Source: Pandoraea nosoerga (lineage in GTDB: Bacteria; Pseudomonadota; Gammaproteobacteria; Burkholderiales; Burkholderiaceae). From it: DNA of 64,000 nucleotides. Positions 17,521 to 27,914 of this stretch are shown here, piece by piece. The DNA is taken from contig NZ_CABPSC010000005.1 in the NCBI RefSeq assembly GCF_902459585.1, positions 62,001 through 126,000 on the forward strand, in the 5' to 3' direction. Position 1 is the stretch's first letter. Every line of letters begins with the position of its first letter. A program made the translations under genes and the position numbers. A model generated the notes under the pieces. That model worked only from the letters and a program-made list of their open reading frames with translations. It did no database searches and was not told the origin of the DNA.

Positions 17521-18993
17521 ATGGAGACACAAGCCATCCGCTTCTACTACCGCGGCAAGGTGCATGAGGTCACGGGCGAGGCCACGACCCGCACCGTGCT
17601 TCAGTACACGCGCGAGGACCTGCACTGCACCGGCACCAAGGAAGGATGCGCCGAAGGCGACTGCGGCGCCTGCACGGTCGTGATCGGCGAGCTGACCGGC
17701 AATGGCAACGTGGATCTGCGCGCGGTCAATGCGTGCATCCAGTTCCTGCCCACGCTCGACGGCAAGGCATTGTTTACCGTGGAAGACCTGCGCGCGCCCG
17801 GCGGCGAACTGCACCCGGTGCAGCAGGCGCTGGTGGACTGCCACGCGTCCCAATGCGGCTTCTGCACGCCGGGGTTCGTGATGTCCCTGTGGGCGATGTA
17901 CGTGAACCGTCCCGCGGACGCGGGCTGCCCGAGCCGGCGCGAGATCGACGACGTGCTCTCCGGCAACCTGTGCCGCTGCACGGGCTACCGTCCGATCATC
18001 GACGCCGCGCAGAAGATGTTCGACCTGCCGCGCCAGGACTTCGATCGCGCCGCGCTGGCAAGACAACTTCAGGCGCTGCAACGCGGCGACACCCTCGCCT
18101 ACGAGCACGACGGCCACGTCTTTCACGCGCCGCGCACACTGGCGGCGCTCGGCCGGCTGCGCGCATCCCACCCGCAGGCGCGCATTCTCGCGGGCAGCAC
18201 GGACGTGGGCCTGTGGGTCACCAAGCAATTCCGCGAGCTCAGGCATCTGATCTACATCGGCCAGGTCGCGGAACTGCGCGAGATTTCGGAAGGCCCGGAC
18301 GGGGTCTACATCGGCGCGGGGGCCCTGCTCAACGACGCCTTCGACGCGCTCGTCAAACACTATCCGGAGCTGGCCGAACTGCGTCAGCGCTTCGCGTCGT
18401 TCCCGATCCGCAACGCGGGCACGTTGGGCGGCAACGTGGCCAACGGCTCGCCCATCGGCGACTCGATGCCCGCGCTCATCGCGCTCGGCACGCGCATCGT
18501 GCTGCATCGCGAAGGCGTGGTGCGTGAAATGCCGCTCGAGGACTTTTATCTGGCCTATCAGAAAAACGCGCTCGAAGCCGGCGAATTCGTGCAGGGCATT
18601 CGCGTGCCCTTCCCCACGCGCGCCCAGCGCTTCCGGACTTACAAGCTGGCCAAGCGCTTCGATCAGGACATCTCGGCCGTGTGCGCCGCGTTCGCCGTCG
18701 AGCTCGACGGCCAGACCGTGCGCTCGGCGCGCGTGGCCTTCGGCGGCATGGCGGCCACGCCCAAGCGCGGCGGCGCCATCGAGGCCGCGCTGACCGGCCG
18801 GCCCTGGACGGAGGCGACGGTGCGCTCGGCAATGGCCGCCGTGCCTGCGGACTACCAGCCGCTCTCCGACATGCGGGCGACGAGCGCCTATCGTCTCGCC
18901 GGCGCGCAGAATCTGCTGTATCGTTTTTTCCTGGAAACGCGTACCGAGGCGCCGCTTGCGGCGCACGAAGTGAACGCGTTCGCCAACGTCTGA
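17521..18993 (+). CDS. xdhA: Xanthine dehydrogenase small subunit (2Fe-2S and FAD domains)
   Basis: A 490-residue subunit of the cytoplasmic molybdenum hydroxylase that oxidises hypoxanthine to xanthine and urate. The plant-type ferredoxin domain has Cys43, Cys48, Cys51 and Cys72 (EGCAEGDCGACTV). A second helical [2Fe-2S] domain follows, with SQCGFC and NLCRCTGYRP. From about residue 190 an FAD-binding domain with ILAGSTDVGLWVTK, RNAGTLGGNVANGSP and GDSMPAL follows. The ATG at 17521 gives the normal N-terminus. It is 12 bp ahead of xdhB in an xdhABC operon. Confidence 0.96.
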   Translation: METQAIRFYYRGKVHEVTGEATTRTVLQYTREDLHCTGTKEGCAEGDCGACTVVIGELTGNGNVDLRAVNACIQFLPTLDGKALFTVEDLRAPGGELHPVQQALVDCHASQCGFCTPGFVMSLWAMYVNRPADAGCPSRREIDDVLSGNLCRCTGYRPIIDAAQKMFDLPRQDFDRAALARQLQALQRGDTLAYEHDGHVFHAPRTLAALGRLRASHPQARILAGSTDVGLWVTKQFRELRHLIYIGQVAELREISEGPDGVYIGAGALLNDAFDALVKHYPELAELRQRFASFPIRNAGTLGGNVANGSPIGDSMPALIALGTRIVLHREGVVREMPLEDFYLAYQKNALEAGEFVQGIRVPFPTRAQRFRTYKLAKRFDQDISAVCAAFAVELDGQTVRSARVAFGGMAATPKRGGAIEAALTGRPWTEATVRSAMAAVPADYQPLSDMRATSAYRLAGAQNLLYRFFLETRTEAPLAAHEVNAFANV

Positions 18994-19005
18994 CCGGAGT
19001 CGCCC

Positions 19006-21354
19006 ATGAATACCCAGGTTGAAGGCTTCATGACGCAGGCCGGTACCGCCGCGACGGCCAGCGCCCAGGTGGGCCGCTCGCGTCCGCACGAGTCGGCGGT
19101 GCTGCACGTGGCCGGTGAAGCCACGTACACGGACGACATCCCCGAACTGCAGGGCACCCTGCACTGCGCGCTCGGCGCGTCGCCCCGGGCGCACGCCCGC
19201 GTGCTCTCGCTCGATCTCGAGGCCGTGCGCCGCGCGCCGGGCGTGCTCGCCGTGCTGACCGCCGCGGACATTCCGGGCGTCAACGACTGCGGGCCGTCGG
19301 TCCACGACGATCCCATCCTCGCCGACGGCGTGGTGCAATACATCGGCCAGCCGATGTTCGCCGTGGTCGCCGAATCGCACGACGCCGCACGCCGTGCCGC
19401 GCGCCTGGCCAAGGGCGAGTACGAAGACCTGCCGGCGATCCTCACGCCGCAGGCCGCCAAGGCCGCGGGCGCGGGCGTGCTGCCGCCGCTGCATCTGCGC
19501 CGCGGCGATCCCGACGCCGCCCTGCAGGCCTCGCCGCATCGTCTGAGCGGCACGTTCGAGTGCAACGGGCAGGAGCAGTTCTATCTCGAAGGCCAGATCT
19601 CCTATGCGATTCCCAAGGAGAACGACGGCGTGCATGTGTATTGTTCGACGCAGCATCCGACCGAGATGCAGGCCCTCGTCTCGCACGCGCTGGGCTGGCA
19701 CAGCCATCAGGTGCAGGTCGAATGCCGGCGCATGGGCGGCGGCTTCGGCGGCAAGGAATCGCAGTCGGGCCTGTTTGCGTGTGTTGCCGCGCTGTGCGCC
19801 ACGCGACTCAAGCGTCCGGTGAAGCTGCGTCTCGATCGCGACGACGACTTCATGATGACTGGCAAGCGCCACGGCTTTTACTTCGAATACGACGTGGGCT
19901 TCGACGACGAAGGCCGCATCACGGGCGCGAAAGTCGACATGACCCTGCGCGCCGGCTTCTCGGCCGACCTGTCGGGCCCGGTTGCCACGCGCGCGATCTG
20001 CCACTTCGACAACGCCTACTTCGTGCCCGACGCCGATCTGCGCGCGCTGTGCGGCAAGACGAACACGCAGTCGAACACGGCGTTTCGCGGCTTCGGCGGC
20101 CCGCAAGGCGCGCTCATCATGGAAGTGCTGCAGGACGCCATCGCCCGCCGGCTCGGCAAGGATCCGCTCGACGTGCGCCGCGTGAACTTCTACGGCAAGA
20201 CCGAGCGCAACGTCACGCCTTACGGGCAGGTCGTCAAGGACAACGTGATCCACGAACTCGTGGCCCAGCTCGAGCAGACGAGCGACTATCGCGCCCGCCG
20301 CGAAGCCGTGCGCGCGTTCAACCGCACGAGCCCCGTGCTGCGCAAGGGTCTCGCGCTCACGCCGCTCAAGTTTGGCATCTCGTTCAACGTGCAGGCGTTC
20401 AACCAGGCCGGCGCGCTGGTGCACGTCTATCGCGACGGCTCGATGCTCGTCAACCACGGCGGCACCGAAATGGGCCAGGGTCTGAACACCAAGGTCGCGC
20501 AGGTGGTCGCGCACGAGCTCGGCGTGGATCTCTCGCACGTGCGCGTGACGGCGACCGACACGAGCAAGGTGGCGAACACGTCGGCCACGGCCGCGTCGAC
20601 CGGCGCCGACCTGAACGGCAAGGCCGCGCAGAATGCCGCCTGGCAGATCCGCCAGCGACTGGCCGCATTCGCCGCGCAGAAGTACGGCGGCTCGGCACAG
20701 GACGTGCGTTTCGCCAATGACGTCGTCAGCGTGAACGGCCACGACATTCCCTTCCCCGAACTGGTCGAGGCCGCTTACTGGGCGCGCGTGCAACTGTGGT
20801 CCGACGGCTTCTACGCCACGCCGGGCCTGTCGTGGGACGCCGCCACGATGACCGGCAACCCGTTCTTCTACTTCGCTTATGGGGCGGCCGTCTCCGAGGT
20901 CATTCTGGACACGCTCACGGGCGAGTGGCGTCTGCTGCGCGCCGACGTGCTGCACGACGCGGGCAAGTCGATCAACCCGGCGCTCGACATCGGGCAGGTC
21001 GAAGGCGCGTTCATCCAGGGCATGGGCTGGCTGACGACCGAAGAACTGTGGTGGAACCACGAAGGCAAGCTCATGACGCACGCCCCCTCCACGTACAAGA
21101 TCCCCGCCATCAGCGACTGCCCGACGGACTTTCGCGTGGCGCTGTTCGAGAATGCCAACGTGTCGGACTCGATCCATCGCTCCAAGGCCGTGGGCGAGCC
21201 GCCGCTGCTGCTGCCGTTCTCGGTGTACAACGCACTGCGCGATGCGGTGGCGAGCGTGAACGACTATCGCGACGAGCCGGTGCTCAATGCCCCGGCCACG
21301 TCCGAAGCGCTGCTCATGGCGATCACCGAGCTGCGCGCGCGGAGCGCCGCCTGA
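19006..21354 (+). CDS. xdhB: Xanthine dehydrogenase molybdopterin-binding subunit
   Basis: A 782-residue large subunit with the molybdenum cofactor and the hydroxylation site. Family motifs in order: the N-terminal GEATYTDDIPELQGTL hammerhead domain, RRMGGGFGGKESQ, the NTAFRGFGGPQGALIMEV segment with the active-site Arg, GGTEMGQGLNTKVAQVVAHE, and the C-terminal SKAVGEPPLLL with the catalytic Glu (GE). Length matches two-subunit bacterial XdhB. Its stop overlaps the xdhC start by one base within TGATG, so the two are translationally coupled. Confidence 0.97.
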   Translation: MNTQVEGFMTQAGTAATASAQVGRSRPHESAVLHVAGEATYTDDIPELQGTLHCALGASPRAHARVLSLDLEAVRRAPGVLAVLTAADIPGVNDCGPSVHDDPILADGVVQYIGQPMFAVVAESHDAARRAARLAKGEYEDLPAILTPQAAKAAGAGVLPPLHLRRGDPDAALQASPHRLSGTFECNGQEQFYLEGQISYAIPKENDGVHVYCSTQHPTEMQALVSHALGWHSHQVQVECRRMGGGFGGKESQSGLFACVAALCATRLKRPVKLRLDRDDDFMMTGKRHGFYFEYDVGFDDEGRITGAKVDMTLRAGFSADLSGPVATRAICHFDNAYFVPDADLRALCGKTNTQSNTAFRGFGGPQGALIMEVLQDAIARRLGKDPLDVRRVNFYGKTERNVTPYGQVVKDNVIHELVAQLEQTSDYRARREAVRAFNRTSPVLRKGLALTPLKFGISFNVQAFNQAGALVHVYRDGSMLVNHGGTEMGQGLNTKVAQVVAHELGVDLSHVRVTATDTSKVANTSATAASTGADLNGKAAQNAAWQIRQRLAAFAAQKYGGSAQDVRFANDVVSVNGHDIPFPELVEAAYWARVQLWSDGFYATPGLSWDAATMTGNPFFYFAYGAAVSEVILDTLTGEWRLLRADVLHDAGKSINPALDIGQVEGAFIQGMGWLTTEELWWNHEGKLMTHAPSTYKIPAISDCPTDFRVALFENANVSDSIHRSKAVGEPPLLLPFSVYNALRDAVASVNDYRDEPVLNAPATSEALLMAITELRARSAA

Positions 21355-22430
21355 TGCACAGCTGGGTCGAAGCCGCCCACAAGCTGCTCGCGCGCGGCGA
21401 AGCCGCGGTGCTGGTCACGATCGCCCGCGTCGAAGGCTCGGCGCCGCGCGAAGCGGGCACGCATCTGCTCGTGACACGCGAGCACGTGTGGGAAACCATC
21501 GGCGGCGGCCACCTCGAATGGCGCGCGATGGACGTTGCGCGTCAACTGCTGCGTCAGTACGGGCAGCAGGGCGCGCGCCACGTGGAGCGCTTCGCGCTCG
21601 GCCCGAGCCTGGGACAGTGCTGCGGCGGCGCCGTGACGCTGGCCTTCGAAGTGCTCACGCTCGCCGATCTCGCCTGGGTGAGCGCGTTGCACAAGCGTCT
21701 TGCCGCGGGACAGGCGAGCCTGCGCAGCGTGGCGTTCGGCGCGCCCGGCGCCGATGCGGCCGCGAGCGCGCAGCAAGGCGGTCCCGTGGTGCTGAGCGAA
21801 ATCGACGCGTGCGAGCCGCTCTCGCACCCGCACACGCTCACGCGTGATGCGGACGACGCCGCCTGCGCCTTCTGGCAGGCGAGCGACGGCTGGCTGTGGC
21901 TGAGCGAGCGCCTCGCGCCCAGCGACTTCCACATCGTGCTGTTCGGCGCGGGGCACGTCGGTCAGGCCATCGTCCAGGTGCTCTCCACGCTGCCCTGCCG
22001 GGTGACGTGGGCCGACGAGCGCACCGAGACGTTCCCCGAGACAGTGCCGTCCAATACCGTGATCGAGTCGACCGACACGCCCGAAGCCGTCGTTGCCGAA
22101 GCGCCGCCAGGCGCCTACTTCCTCGTGATGACGCACAACCACGCGCTCGATCAGCGGCTGTGCGAGGAAATCTTCAAGCGCGACGATTTCGCCTACTTCG
22201 GCCTGATCGGCTCCATGACCAAACGCCGCCAGTTCGAGCACCGTCTACGCGAGCGCGGCGTGCCGCCGGAGCGCTTCGAGCAGATGATCTGCCCGATCGG
22301 CGTGGCCGGCATCACGGGCAAGGCGCCCGCCACGATCGCCATTGCGGTGGCCGCGCAGTTGCTGCGCGTTCGCGAGCAGCAGATGCGGCAGAGCGCGCCG
22401 GCCGCCGCTGCCGCGATCGGCGCACCCGCG

Positions 22431-22457
<27 letters not shown>
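21354..22457 (+). CDS. xdhC: XdhC molybdenum cofactor insertion and sulfuration chaperone
   Basis: A 367-residue accessory protein that binds molybdenum cofactor, promotes its sulfuration and loads it into XdhB. The N-terminal XdhC/CoxI domain shows TIARVEGSAPREAGTHLLV and SLGQCCGGAVTLAFE (conserved Cys pair). A Rossmann-like domain follows with LFGAGHVGQAIVQVL, then MTHNHALDQRLCEEIF and YFGLIGSMTKRRQFEHRL. The ATG at 21354 overlaps the xdhB stop. The last residues (HDPHMTRT) and the stop codon lie inside an 11-bp tandem repeat, so the C-terminus is probably variable between strains. Confidence 0.95.
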
Positions 22458-23613
<1,156 letters not shown>

Positions 23614-23641
23614 CGCAGCGCTTCGCAACGATGAAGACCAC

Positions 23642-23669
23642 ACGCCCGGCGCCAGTCGGGCGTTTTTTT
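23642..23669 (+). terminator. Rho-independent terminator after the adenine deaminase gene
   Basis: CGCCCG and CGGGCG pair around an 8-nt loop (23643-23662) and are followed by seven T. It lies 30 bp beyond the stop codon. Confidence 0.9.
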
Positions 23670-23762
23670 GTCGCCACGCAGCGAGGCTGCCGCACGGTGC
23701 GCCCTGCCCGACGGCACCGGCTGCCGGCGTGTTCGCCACATTAGTTCGCAATGATGTCGAAC

Positions 23763-23805
23763 ATTCCCCACGGGGAATATTTTCATCCGGACCCGATGCT
23801 ATTTT
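23763..23805 (+). promoter_or_regulatory. Putative operator and promoter of the NCS2 permease gene
   Basis: A perfect inverted repeat ATTCCCC-AC-GGGGAAT (23763-23778) overlaps GGGGAATATTTTC. An ATATTT element (23777-23782) is followed after exactly 14 nt by the extended -10 TGCTATTTT (23797-23805), as in the xdhA promoter region. The reverse complement of the half-site (GAAAATATTCCCC) is close to the xdhA element GAAATATTTCCCC, which points to a common regulator. Confidence 0.55.
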
Positions 23806-23894
23806 TCGAGCGTGCACGGCTGCGCGTGACGCGGTGCCCCCACACCGCGGCGCTCGGGCATACATGACATATAGAACATCGGAGACAACACCTC

Positions 23895-25328
23895 ATGGAC
23901 TCATCGCTCAGCCCCCCGGCGGGCAGTGCCGCGCCCGAAGCGGCTCACGACAGCACGCGCGTGGCGGGCGCGCAGCCGGCCTCGGCGCCCTCGCTGCTCG
24001 ATCGGTATTTCGGCATCACGGCGCTCGGCTCGACCGTGCGCACCGAAGTGATCGCCGGTATCACGACGTTCCTCGCGGCGATGTACATCATCGTCGTGAA
24101 CCCGGCCATTCTGTCCAAGACGGGCATGGCCTTCCCCGCCGCGCTCACGGCCACCGTGCTCATCAGCTTCTTCGGTAGCTGCGCGATGGGCCTGTACGCG
24201 CGCAATCCGGTGCTGGTGGCGCCCGGCATGGGCCTGAACGCGCTGTTCGCGTTCACCATGGTGCATGGCGTGGGCATGCCGTGGCAGACGGCGCTCGGCT
24301 GCGTGTTCTGGTCGGGCATTCTGTTCGCGGTGCTCGCCGCGCTCAACGTGCGCCGCTTCGTCGTCGAAGCGATTCCGGCGAACCTGCGTTATGCGATCTC
24401 GTGCGGCATCGGCCTGTTCATCACCGTGATCGGGCTGGTCAACGCCAGGCTCGTTGTGAGCGATCCGGTGACCGTGGTGAGCCTCGCGCATCTGTCGCCG
24501 CCGACGGTCACCTTCCTCGTCGGTCTCGCGCTCACGACCGTGCTCGTCGCGCGCCGCGTGAACGGCGCGCTGATGATCGGCATTGTCGCCACCACGCTGC
24601 TGGCCATTCCGATCGGTCGCCTGTGGGGCGACGGCAGCGCGTACTTCCCGAAGGAGATTGCCACGGCCACGCTGGTCAACTTCCAGGGCTTCTTCGCCGC
24701 GCCGGACTTCTCCGGCATTGGCCAGCTCGACCTGCTGGGCGCGCTGAAGGTCGGGTATCTGCCGTTCATCTTCGTGATGCTCTTCACCGCGTTCTTTGAT
24801 ACGCTCTCGACCTTCATGAGCATTGCCGAAGCCGGTAACATGAAGGATCGCGACGGCAATCCGCGCAGCATGCGCCAGGCAATGATCGTCGACTCGTTCT
24901 CGGTGCTGATTTCGGGCCCGCTCGGCACGAGCCCTGCGAACGCCTACATCGAGTCTGCCGCCGGCATTGCGCAGGGCGGGCGCACGGGCCTCACCGCACT
25001 GGTTTGCGCGCTGCTGTTCCTGCCGTTCCTGTTCCTGTCGCCGATGCTCTCGCTGGTGCCCGCCATCGCCACCGCGCCGGCGCTGATTCTGGTCGGCGTG
25101 TTCATGATGGAATCCGTCGCGCGCATCGAGTGGCACCGCATGGACGAGGCCATCCCGAGCTTCATTGCCCTGGTGATGATTCCGATTTCGTACTCGATCA
25201 CCGACGGCATCGCCTATAGTTTCCTGGCGTTCGTCGTGCTCAAGCTCTTCACGGGACGCGCCAAGGAAATCAAGCCGGCGATGTGGGTCGTCGCGGCGCT
25301 GGCCGTGCTCCTGCTCACGCAAATGTAA
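23895..25328 (+). CDS. NCS2 family purine permease (AzgA-like)
   Basis: A 477-residue inner-membrane protein with about 12-14 hydrophobic segments. It begins with RYFGITALGSTVRTEVIAGI followed by TTFLAAMYIIVVNPAIL, the signature of the AzgA/GhxP hypoxanthine-guanine-adenine proton symporters within NCS2. Other family marks are APGMGLNALFAFT and FFDTLSTFMSIAEA. It has its own putative operator and promoter and is followed after 19 bp by guanine deaminase, which suggests uptake of guanine and adenine for the enzymes in this region. Confidence 0.93.
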   Translation: MDSSLSPPAGSAAPEAAHDSTRVAGAQPASAPSLLDRYFGITALGSTVRTEVIAGITTFLAAMYIIVVNPAILSKTGMAFPAALTATVLISFFGSCAMGLYARNPVLVAPGMGLNALFAFTMVHGVGMPWQTALGCVFWSGILFAVLAALNVRRFVVEAIPANLRYAISCGIGLFITVIGLVNARLVVSDPVTVVSLAHLSPPTVTFLVGLALTTVLVARRVNGALMIGIVATTLLAIPIGRLWGDGSAYFPKEIATATLVNFQGFFAAPDFSGIGQLDLLGALKVGYLPFIFVMLFTAFFDTLSTFMSIAEAGNMKDRDGNPRSMRQAMIVDSFSVLISGPLGTSPANAYIESAAGIAQGGRTGLTALVCALLFLPFLFLSPMLSLVPAIATAPALILVGVFMMESVARIEWHRMDEAIPSFIALVMIPISYSITDGIAYSFLAFVVLKLFTGRAKEIKPAMWVVAALAVLLLTQM

Positions 25329-25347
25329 CGATAGAAGGACCCCGCAA

Positions 25348-26685
25348 ATGTCCACCACGAACCCAGCCCGGCAAGACATGCATGCAATACGCGCGCAACT
25401 GGTCTACTTCACGCACGACCCCGCGCGCGCGTCGCTCGACGGCACGCCAGGGACCGTGCACCACACCGATGGCGTCGTCGCCTTCGGCAACGGCCGCATC
25501 GTCGCCGTGGGCGACTACGCCCGGGTCGCGCCAACGCTGCCGGCCGGCACGCCGATCGAGGATCTGCGCGACAAGGTCGTCACGCCCGGCTTCATCGACA
25601 CGCACATCCATTATCCGCAAACGGACATGATCGCCTCGCCGGCGCCCGGGCTGCTGCCCTGGCTCGAGAAGTACACGTTCCCGACCGAGCGGCGCTTCGA
25701 GAATCCGGAATACGCGGCAGACGTCGCCCGCTTCTTCCTCGACGAGCTGCTGCGCGGGGGCACCACGAGCGCGATGGTGTACTGCACCGTGCATCCCGGC
25801 TCGGCCAACGCCTTCTTCGAGGAGAGCGACGCACGCAACCTGCGCATGATCGCGGGCAAGGTCATGATGGATCGCAATTGCCCCGAGTTTCTGCGCGACA
25901 CCGCGCAGAGCGGCGCGCGCGACAGCGAGGCGCTCATCCAGCGCTGGCACAACAAGGGACGCCAGCTCTACGCGCTCACGCCGCGCTTCGCACCGACGTC
26001 GACCGAGGCGCAGCTGGGCGTGTGCGGCGAGCTGGCGCAGCGTTACCAGGACGTGTTCATCCAGAGCCACGTGGCCGAGAACACCGACGAGGTGGAATGG
26101 GTGCGCTCGCTGTTCCCAGGGCATCGCAGCTATCTCGACGTCTACGATCACTACAAGCTGCTGCGCAGGCGCGCGGTGTACGGCCATTGCATCTGGCTCG
26201 ACGAGCACGACCGCCGCCGCATGTTCGAGACGGGTACGGTCGCGGCGCATTGCCCGACGTCGAACCAGTTCCTCGGCAGCGGCCTGTTCGACTTCGCGGC
26301 CGCCGAGGCCACGCGCATGCCGGTCACGCTCGCCACCGACGTGGGCGGCGGCTCGACGTTCTCGATGCTGCAGACAATGAACGAAGCGCACAAGGTGGCG
26401 CGCCTGTCGGGCTATCACCTCTCGGCCGAACGGATGTTCTATCTGGCCACCGAGGGCGCCGCGCACGCGCTGGACCTGCACGGCGTGATCGGCACGCTGG
26501 CCGTGGGCGCCGAAGCGGATTTCGTGGTGCTCGACCCGAAGGCGACGCCGCTGCTCGCGCGGCGCACGGCGCGAGCCGAATCGCTCGAAGAACTGCTGTT
26601 CGCGTTCGCCATGCTCGGCGACGACCGCGCCATTGCCGCTACCTACGCGGCCGGCAAACCGGTGCATCGCCGCACGGCACACTGA
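25348..26685 (+). CDS. guaD: Guanine deaminase
   Basis: A 445-residue Zn-dependent amidohydrolase converting guanine to xanthine and ammonia. Motifs: the metal pair TPGFIDTHIHYPQTDMI, the QSHVAENTDEVEWV His, the YGHCIWLDEHD His, HCPTSNQFLGSG, and LATDVGGGSTFSML with the catalytic Asp. HYPQ, not HLH alone, and the GSG-LF segment fit guanine deaminase among amidohydrolases. It is in an operon with the NCS2 permease and its product is the direct substrate of XdhAB. Confidence 0.95.
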   Translation: MSTTNPARQDMHAIRAQLVYFTHDPARASLDGTPGTVHHTDGVVAFGNGRIVAVGDYARVAPTLPAGTPIEDLRDKVVTPGFIDTHIHYPQTDMIASPAPGLLPWLEKYTFPTERRFENPEYAADVARFFLDELLRGGTTSAMVYCTVHPGSANAFFEESDARNLRMIAGKVMMDRNCPEFLRDTAQSGARDSEALIQRWHNKGRQLYALTPRFAPTSTEAQLGVCGELAQRYQDVFIQSHVAENTDEVEWVRSLFPGHRSYLDVYDHYKLLRRRAVYGHCIWLDEHDRRRMFETGTVAAHCPTSNQFLGSGLFDFAAAEATRMPVTLATDVGGGSTFSMLQTMNEAHKVARLSGYHLSAERMFYLATEGAAHALDLHGVIGTLAVGAEADFVVLDPKATPLLARRTARAESLEELLFAFAMLGDDRAIAATYAAGKPVHRRTAH

Positions 26686-26827
26686 ATGGACCACGACGCG
26701 CGAAACGGCCCCCGTCCGTTCGCCGTCGATGCTTACGCGAGGGAACTCGAATCGCCGCCTTGGCACGATGCGCGTTCCTTCGCGGTCGCCGACCGCGCGC
26801 AAGGGGCATGCGGCCGGGGATCTCCTT

Positions 26828-26852
26828 GGGCAGCCGCCGGCTGCCCTTTTTT
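26828..26852 (+). terminator. Rho-independent terminator after guaD
   Basis: A perfect 8-bp stem GGGCAGCC/GGCTGCCC with a 3-nt loop is followed by six T (26847-26852). It lies about 140 bp after the guaD stop; the space between holds no evident gene. Confidence 0.9.
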
Positions 26853-27049
26853 CGTGCCGGTCGAAGCCGTCGCACCGCCCGGCGGCGCCGCACGCACGCA
26901 TGGCGTTCGCCCAACGGGCGAAGCCCTCGAGAAGCGGTGTGAGCCCCCGCCGCCCGCACAGCGCCTTTGTCACCTTCTCGCGTGCGCTGGCAGCGCATCT
27001 CGCGTCAACGCCCGGCCGCATTTCTGCTCCGGGCGCCGTGAGTCGATGC
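26853..27049. other. Intergenic region before the Mn riboswitch, no gene seen
   Basis: About 200 bp of GC-rich sequence without coding signals, between the guaD terminator and the promoter of the riboswitch transcript. Confidence 0.5.
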
Positions 27050-27055
27050 TATAAT
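27050..27055 (+). promoter_or_regulatory. -10 box of the riboswitch-GDT1 transcript
   Basis: A perfect TATAAT (ATGCTATAATCC context) just ahead of the riboswitch; transcription would begin around 27062, directly before the aptamer. The -35 region is weak. Confidence 0.6.
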
Positions 27056-27068
27056 CCGCTCCGATTCA

Positions 27069-27185
27069 TTGGGGAGTAGCCGCCCTGCCGCAGACATCCG
27101 TCATGGGCAGGGGCGCACGTCAACAGACTTGGCCGGTTCCGGCTATGGCGTGCGCAGCCCTCGGGCCTGGCGAGACCGATGACGA
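27069..27185 (+). promoter_or_regulatory. yybP-ykoY (Mn2+) riboswitch
   Basis: The 5' consensus GGGGAGTAGCCGCC begins at 27071 and the 3' consensus GGGCCTGGCGAGACCGATG lies at about 27164-27182. These are the two Mn2+-binding arms of the yybP-ykoY family. The position between a TATAAT promoter and a GDT1/TMEM165 gene is a well-known context for this RNA. It should raise expression of the exporter when Mn2+ is high. Confidence 0.85.
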
Positions 27186-27257
27186 TGCTTCCGCCAACCG
27201 GGCCGGGATGCATGGTCATTGGCTCGCGTGTTCACGGCCCGGCGGAGATATAACAAG

Positions 27258-27815
27258 GTGTCCCCATTCCTCGTCTCGACCGGTGTGGTCGCGCTTGCCG
27301 AAATCGGCGATAAAACCCAGTTGCTGTCCCTCGTGCTCGCCGCGCGCTTCAAGAAGCCCGTGCCGATCATTCTCGGTATTTTCGTCGCCACGCTGGTCAA
27401 CCACGGCTTTGCGGGCGCCGTCGGCGAGTGGCTGTCGAGCGCCATCAGCCCCGCCATCATGAAATGGGCCGTCGTCGCGTCGTTCCTCGGCATGGCGATC
27501 TGGATTCTCGTTCCCGACAAGCTCGACGAGGAAGAAGCCGACACGCGGCGCAAGTTCGGCGTGTTCGTCACGACTATCCTCACGTTCTTCATTGCCGAAA
27601 TGGGCGACAAGACGCAGATCGCGACGGTCATGCTCGCCGCACGCTATCAGGACTTCTTCGGCGTGGTCGCGGGCACCACGCTGGGCATGATGCTCGCCAA
27701 CGTGCCCGCCGTGCTGGTCGGCCACAAGTTCGCCGGCCGTCTGCCGACCCGGGCCGTGCACGCGGTGGCCGCCGTGATCTTCGCCGTGCTCGGTATCGTC
27801 ACGCTGCTGCAGTGA
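27258..27815 (+). CDS. TMEM165/GDT1 family manganese transporter
   Basis: A 185-residue inner-membrane protein made of two similar three-helix halves. Each half has the family motif: ALAEIGDKTQLLSLVLAARF in the first and FIAEMGDKTQIATVMLAARY in the second. The GTG at 27258 is chosen because it places the first helix at the N-terminus and has GGAG 10 nt upstream; an earlier ATG at 27219 would add an Arg-rich leader. The Mn riboswitch upstream makes Mn2+ export the likely role. Confidence 0.92.
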   Translation: MSPFLVSTGVVALAEIGDKTQLLSLVLAARFKKPVPIILGIFVATLVNHGFAGAVGEWLSSAISPAIMKWAVVASFLGMAIWILVPDKLDEEEADTRRKFGVFVTTILTFFIAEMGDKTQIATVMLAARYQDFFGVVAGTTLGMMLANVPAVLVGHKFAGRLPTRAVHAVAAVIFAVLGIVTLLQ

Positions 27816-27914
27816 GCCGCAACGCCGACGGCAGGCACGCGCCGCCCGTGGCCGCCCCGCCCCCGGCGCACGAGCGGCGAGCCGCGCGAGCTGCCGTCCG
27901 AACGACTGTCCGAA

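Noticed and set aside
17359-21177. Very long minus-strand open frame (1272 codons) opposite xdhAB
   Set aside because: Its product is His/Arg/Ala-rich with no motif and it lies exactly opposite well-supported xdhA and xdhB. Long antisense frames are common at high GC.
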